Below are positions 63,287 to 64,000 of a stretch of 64,000 nucleotides of DNA, in pieces (position 1 is the first letter of the stretch; the number at the start of each line of letters is the position of its first letter). Made by a program: the position numbers and the translations under genes. Under the pieces are notes generated by a model. The model made no database searches. It had not been told where the DNA came from and saw only the letters and a program-made list of their open reading frames with translations. Source of the DNA: Kiloniella laminariae (GTDB taxonomy: Bacteria > Pseudomonadota > Alphaproteobacteria > Kiloniellales > Kiloniellaceae); contig NZ_JAPWGY010000001.1 of the NCBI RefSeq assembly GCF_027214005.1, positions 868,001 to 932,000 of the forward strand, given 5' to 3'.

Positions 63287-64000
63287 GGGAGTGCAATTTG
63301 TGTAAGCTCATTAATCTTTCTGGATAATGAAGGTCTACCCAGTATTGACGTTCCTATAGAAAAATAGGTGGCAAAATTTGTTTTTGTTAATAGACCATGA
63401 ATTTCTTGTGCAAGGTTTTTATCTTTGTTGTGCTTTGAGTATTCTTTGCGTTTTATTTCAAATTCTTGCTCATATAGTTCAGTATAAATTTTGTCACGTG
63501 CTAAATAAAATATTGTTTCGAAATCGGCTAACTCATCAATTGAAAAGTGATTTTCGATTTTTTTTATTACTGAATGTCTAGCCTCCTGTGCTCGTCTACA
63601 TTCCTTGCTACTATAATTATTGGGAGGAAGTCGAAATCCTGGTGCCCTTGGTGGGTGAATTTGTAACCATTGCTGAATGAGAAAAAGAGCACGATCATCT
63701 CTTATATGTAATAGTTCGTGTTCGATATCAATATTGGTACACATTTCGCGATTTATTAGTATTTTATCTAATGCTAATGAAAATTGTTTATTTGAGAGGC
63801 CATATCGTTTTTTTATTATAGTTTTAATGGTGTTAAATTCTGATCGACCCCAGTCACTCCTTTTTGGTAACATCTTAGAAATGTTAAATAAATCATTTCT
63901 GGAGCATTTGGAGGTATGTGATTTTGTTTTTATTTCTCTGCAATAATCAAATGTTCTATATTTTAGATCAGATAATATTTTCGATAGTGATTTTAAACTA
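63268..64000 (-). CDS. AT-rich protein, 5' end beyond the right edge
   Basis: The frame runs open from the window edge to a stop at 63268, giving at least 244 residues of C-terminal sequence; an ATG at 63873 is internal to this open frame and need not be the start. The part near 63720 has IDIEHELLHIRDD, an HExxH that could be a zinc-peptidase motif but may be chance. No family is recognised. The protein is lysine- and tyrosine-rich and the DNA very AT-rich, so it is likely acquired. It overlaps the end of TerL by 19 bp on the opposite strand. Confidence 0.55.
   Translation of the reverse strand, partial: SLKSLSKILSDLKYRTFDYCREIKTKSHTSKCSRNDLFNISKMLPKRSDWGRSEFNTIKTIIKKRYGLSNKQFSLALDKILINREMCTNIDIEHELLHIRDDRALFLIQQWLQIHPPRAPGFRLPPNNYSSKECRRAQEARHSVIKKIENHFSIDELADFETIFYLARDKIYTELYEQEFEIKRKEYSKHNKDKNLAQEIHGLLTKTNFATYFSIGTSILGRPSLSRKINELTQIALPYPPGS

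Overview
The window looks like a chromosomal stretch of a Gram-negative, motile alphaproteobacterium of moderate GC content, probably of the Rhodospirillales/Kiloniellales type. The signs are an alphaproteobacterial PAS_5-type protein, DivJ/PleC-like histidine kinases, an FtrA regulator beside a rhodanese, the periplasmic pair alpha-2-macroglobulin + PBP1C, and many signal peptides. I cannot name the species. No rRNA or tRNA genes, CRISPR arrays or insertion sequences were seen.

Layout. 1-8.3 kb: PAS protein, VOC protein, formate/nitrite-type channel, HBM-type chemoreceptor, small membrane proteins, a Gdx guanidinium exporter and an orphan periplasmic binding protein. 8.3-14.5 kb: an unusual fusion of a double sensor module with an MFS permease, whose Shine-Dalgarno site is a G10 tract; then HglS plus an FAD-dependent 2-hydroxyacid dehydrogenase, which together would convert 2-oxoadipate to D-2-hydroxyglutarate and then 2-oxoglutarate (end of lysine catabolism). 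14.6-23 kb: a Phd/VapC toxin-antitoxin pair, a HEAT-like protein with a broken zincin-like motif, an AT-rich secreted orphan, a second binding protein, DUF1835, LprI-like, ThrE-family and DUF3088 proteins. 23-41 kb: three membrane histidine kinases (one hybrid with MASE1/CHASE), the A2M/PbpC envelope operon, and a Peripla_BP_6 protein encoded 12 bp ahead of a kinase (a likely ligand-sensing pair). 41-47 kb: an ArsP-type permease behind ArsR-like palindromes, FtrA/rhodanese/GNAT, a Fic toxin with antitoxin, YaeQ and a DJ-1 protein.

47.5-52.7 kb is the most unusual part: an AT-rich three-gene cassette of a DNA C5-cytosine methyltransferase, a soluble protein with two GHKL ATPase folds (the second built like a histidine kinase), and a receiver-like protein with an unknown C-terminal domain. 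The last two overlap by 13 nt. No restriction enzyme is present. It reads as a candidate defence or signalling system in which a methylase is paired with a phosphorelay. Immediately after it lies a 167-bp copy of the 3' end of the next large gene.

52.7-64 kb: an Lrp/isochorismatase divergent pair lies between the two copies of that 167-bp segment. Then comes a 1475-residue fusion of topoisomerase III with a RecD2-like helicase whose C-terminal helicase motifs are eroded, a TPR-like secreted protein flanked by a perfect 78-bp direct repeat, a phage terminase small/large subunit pair without other phage genes in view, and an AT-rich gene that runs off the right edge.
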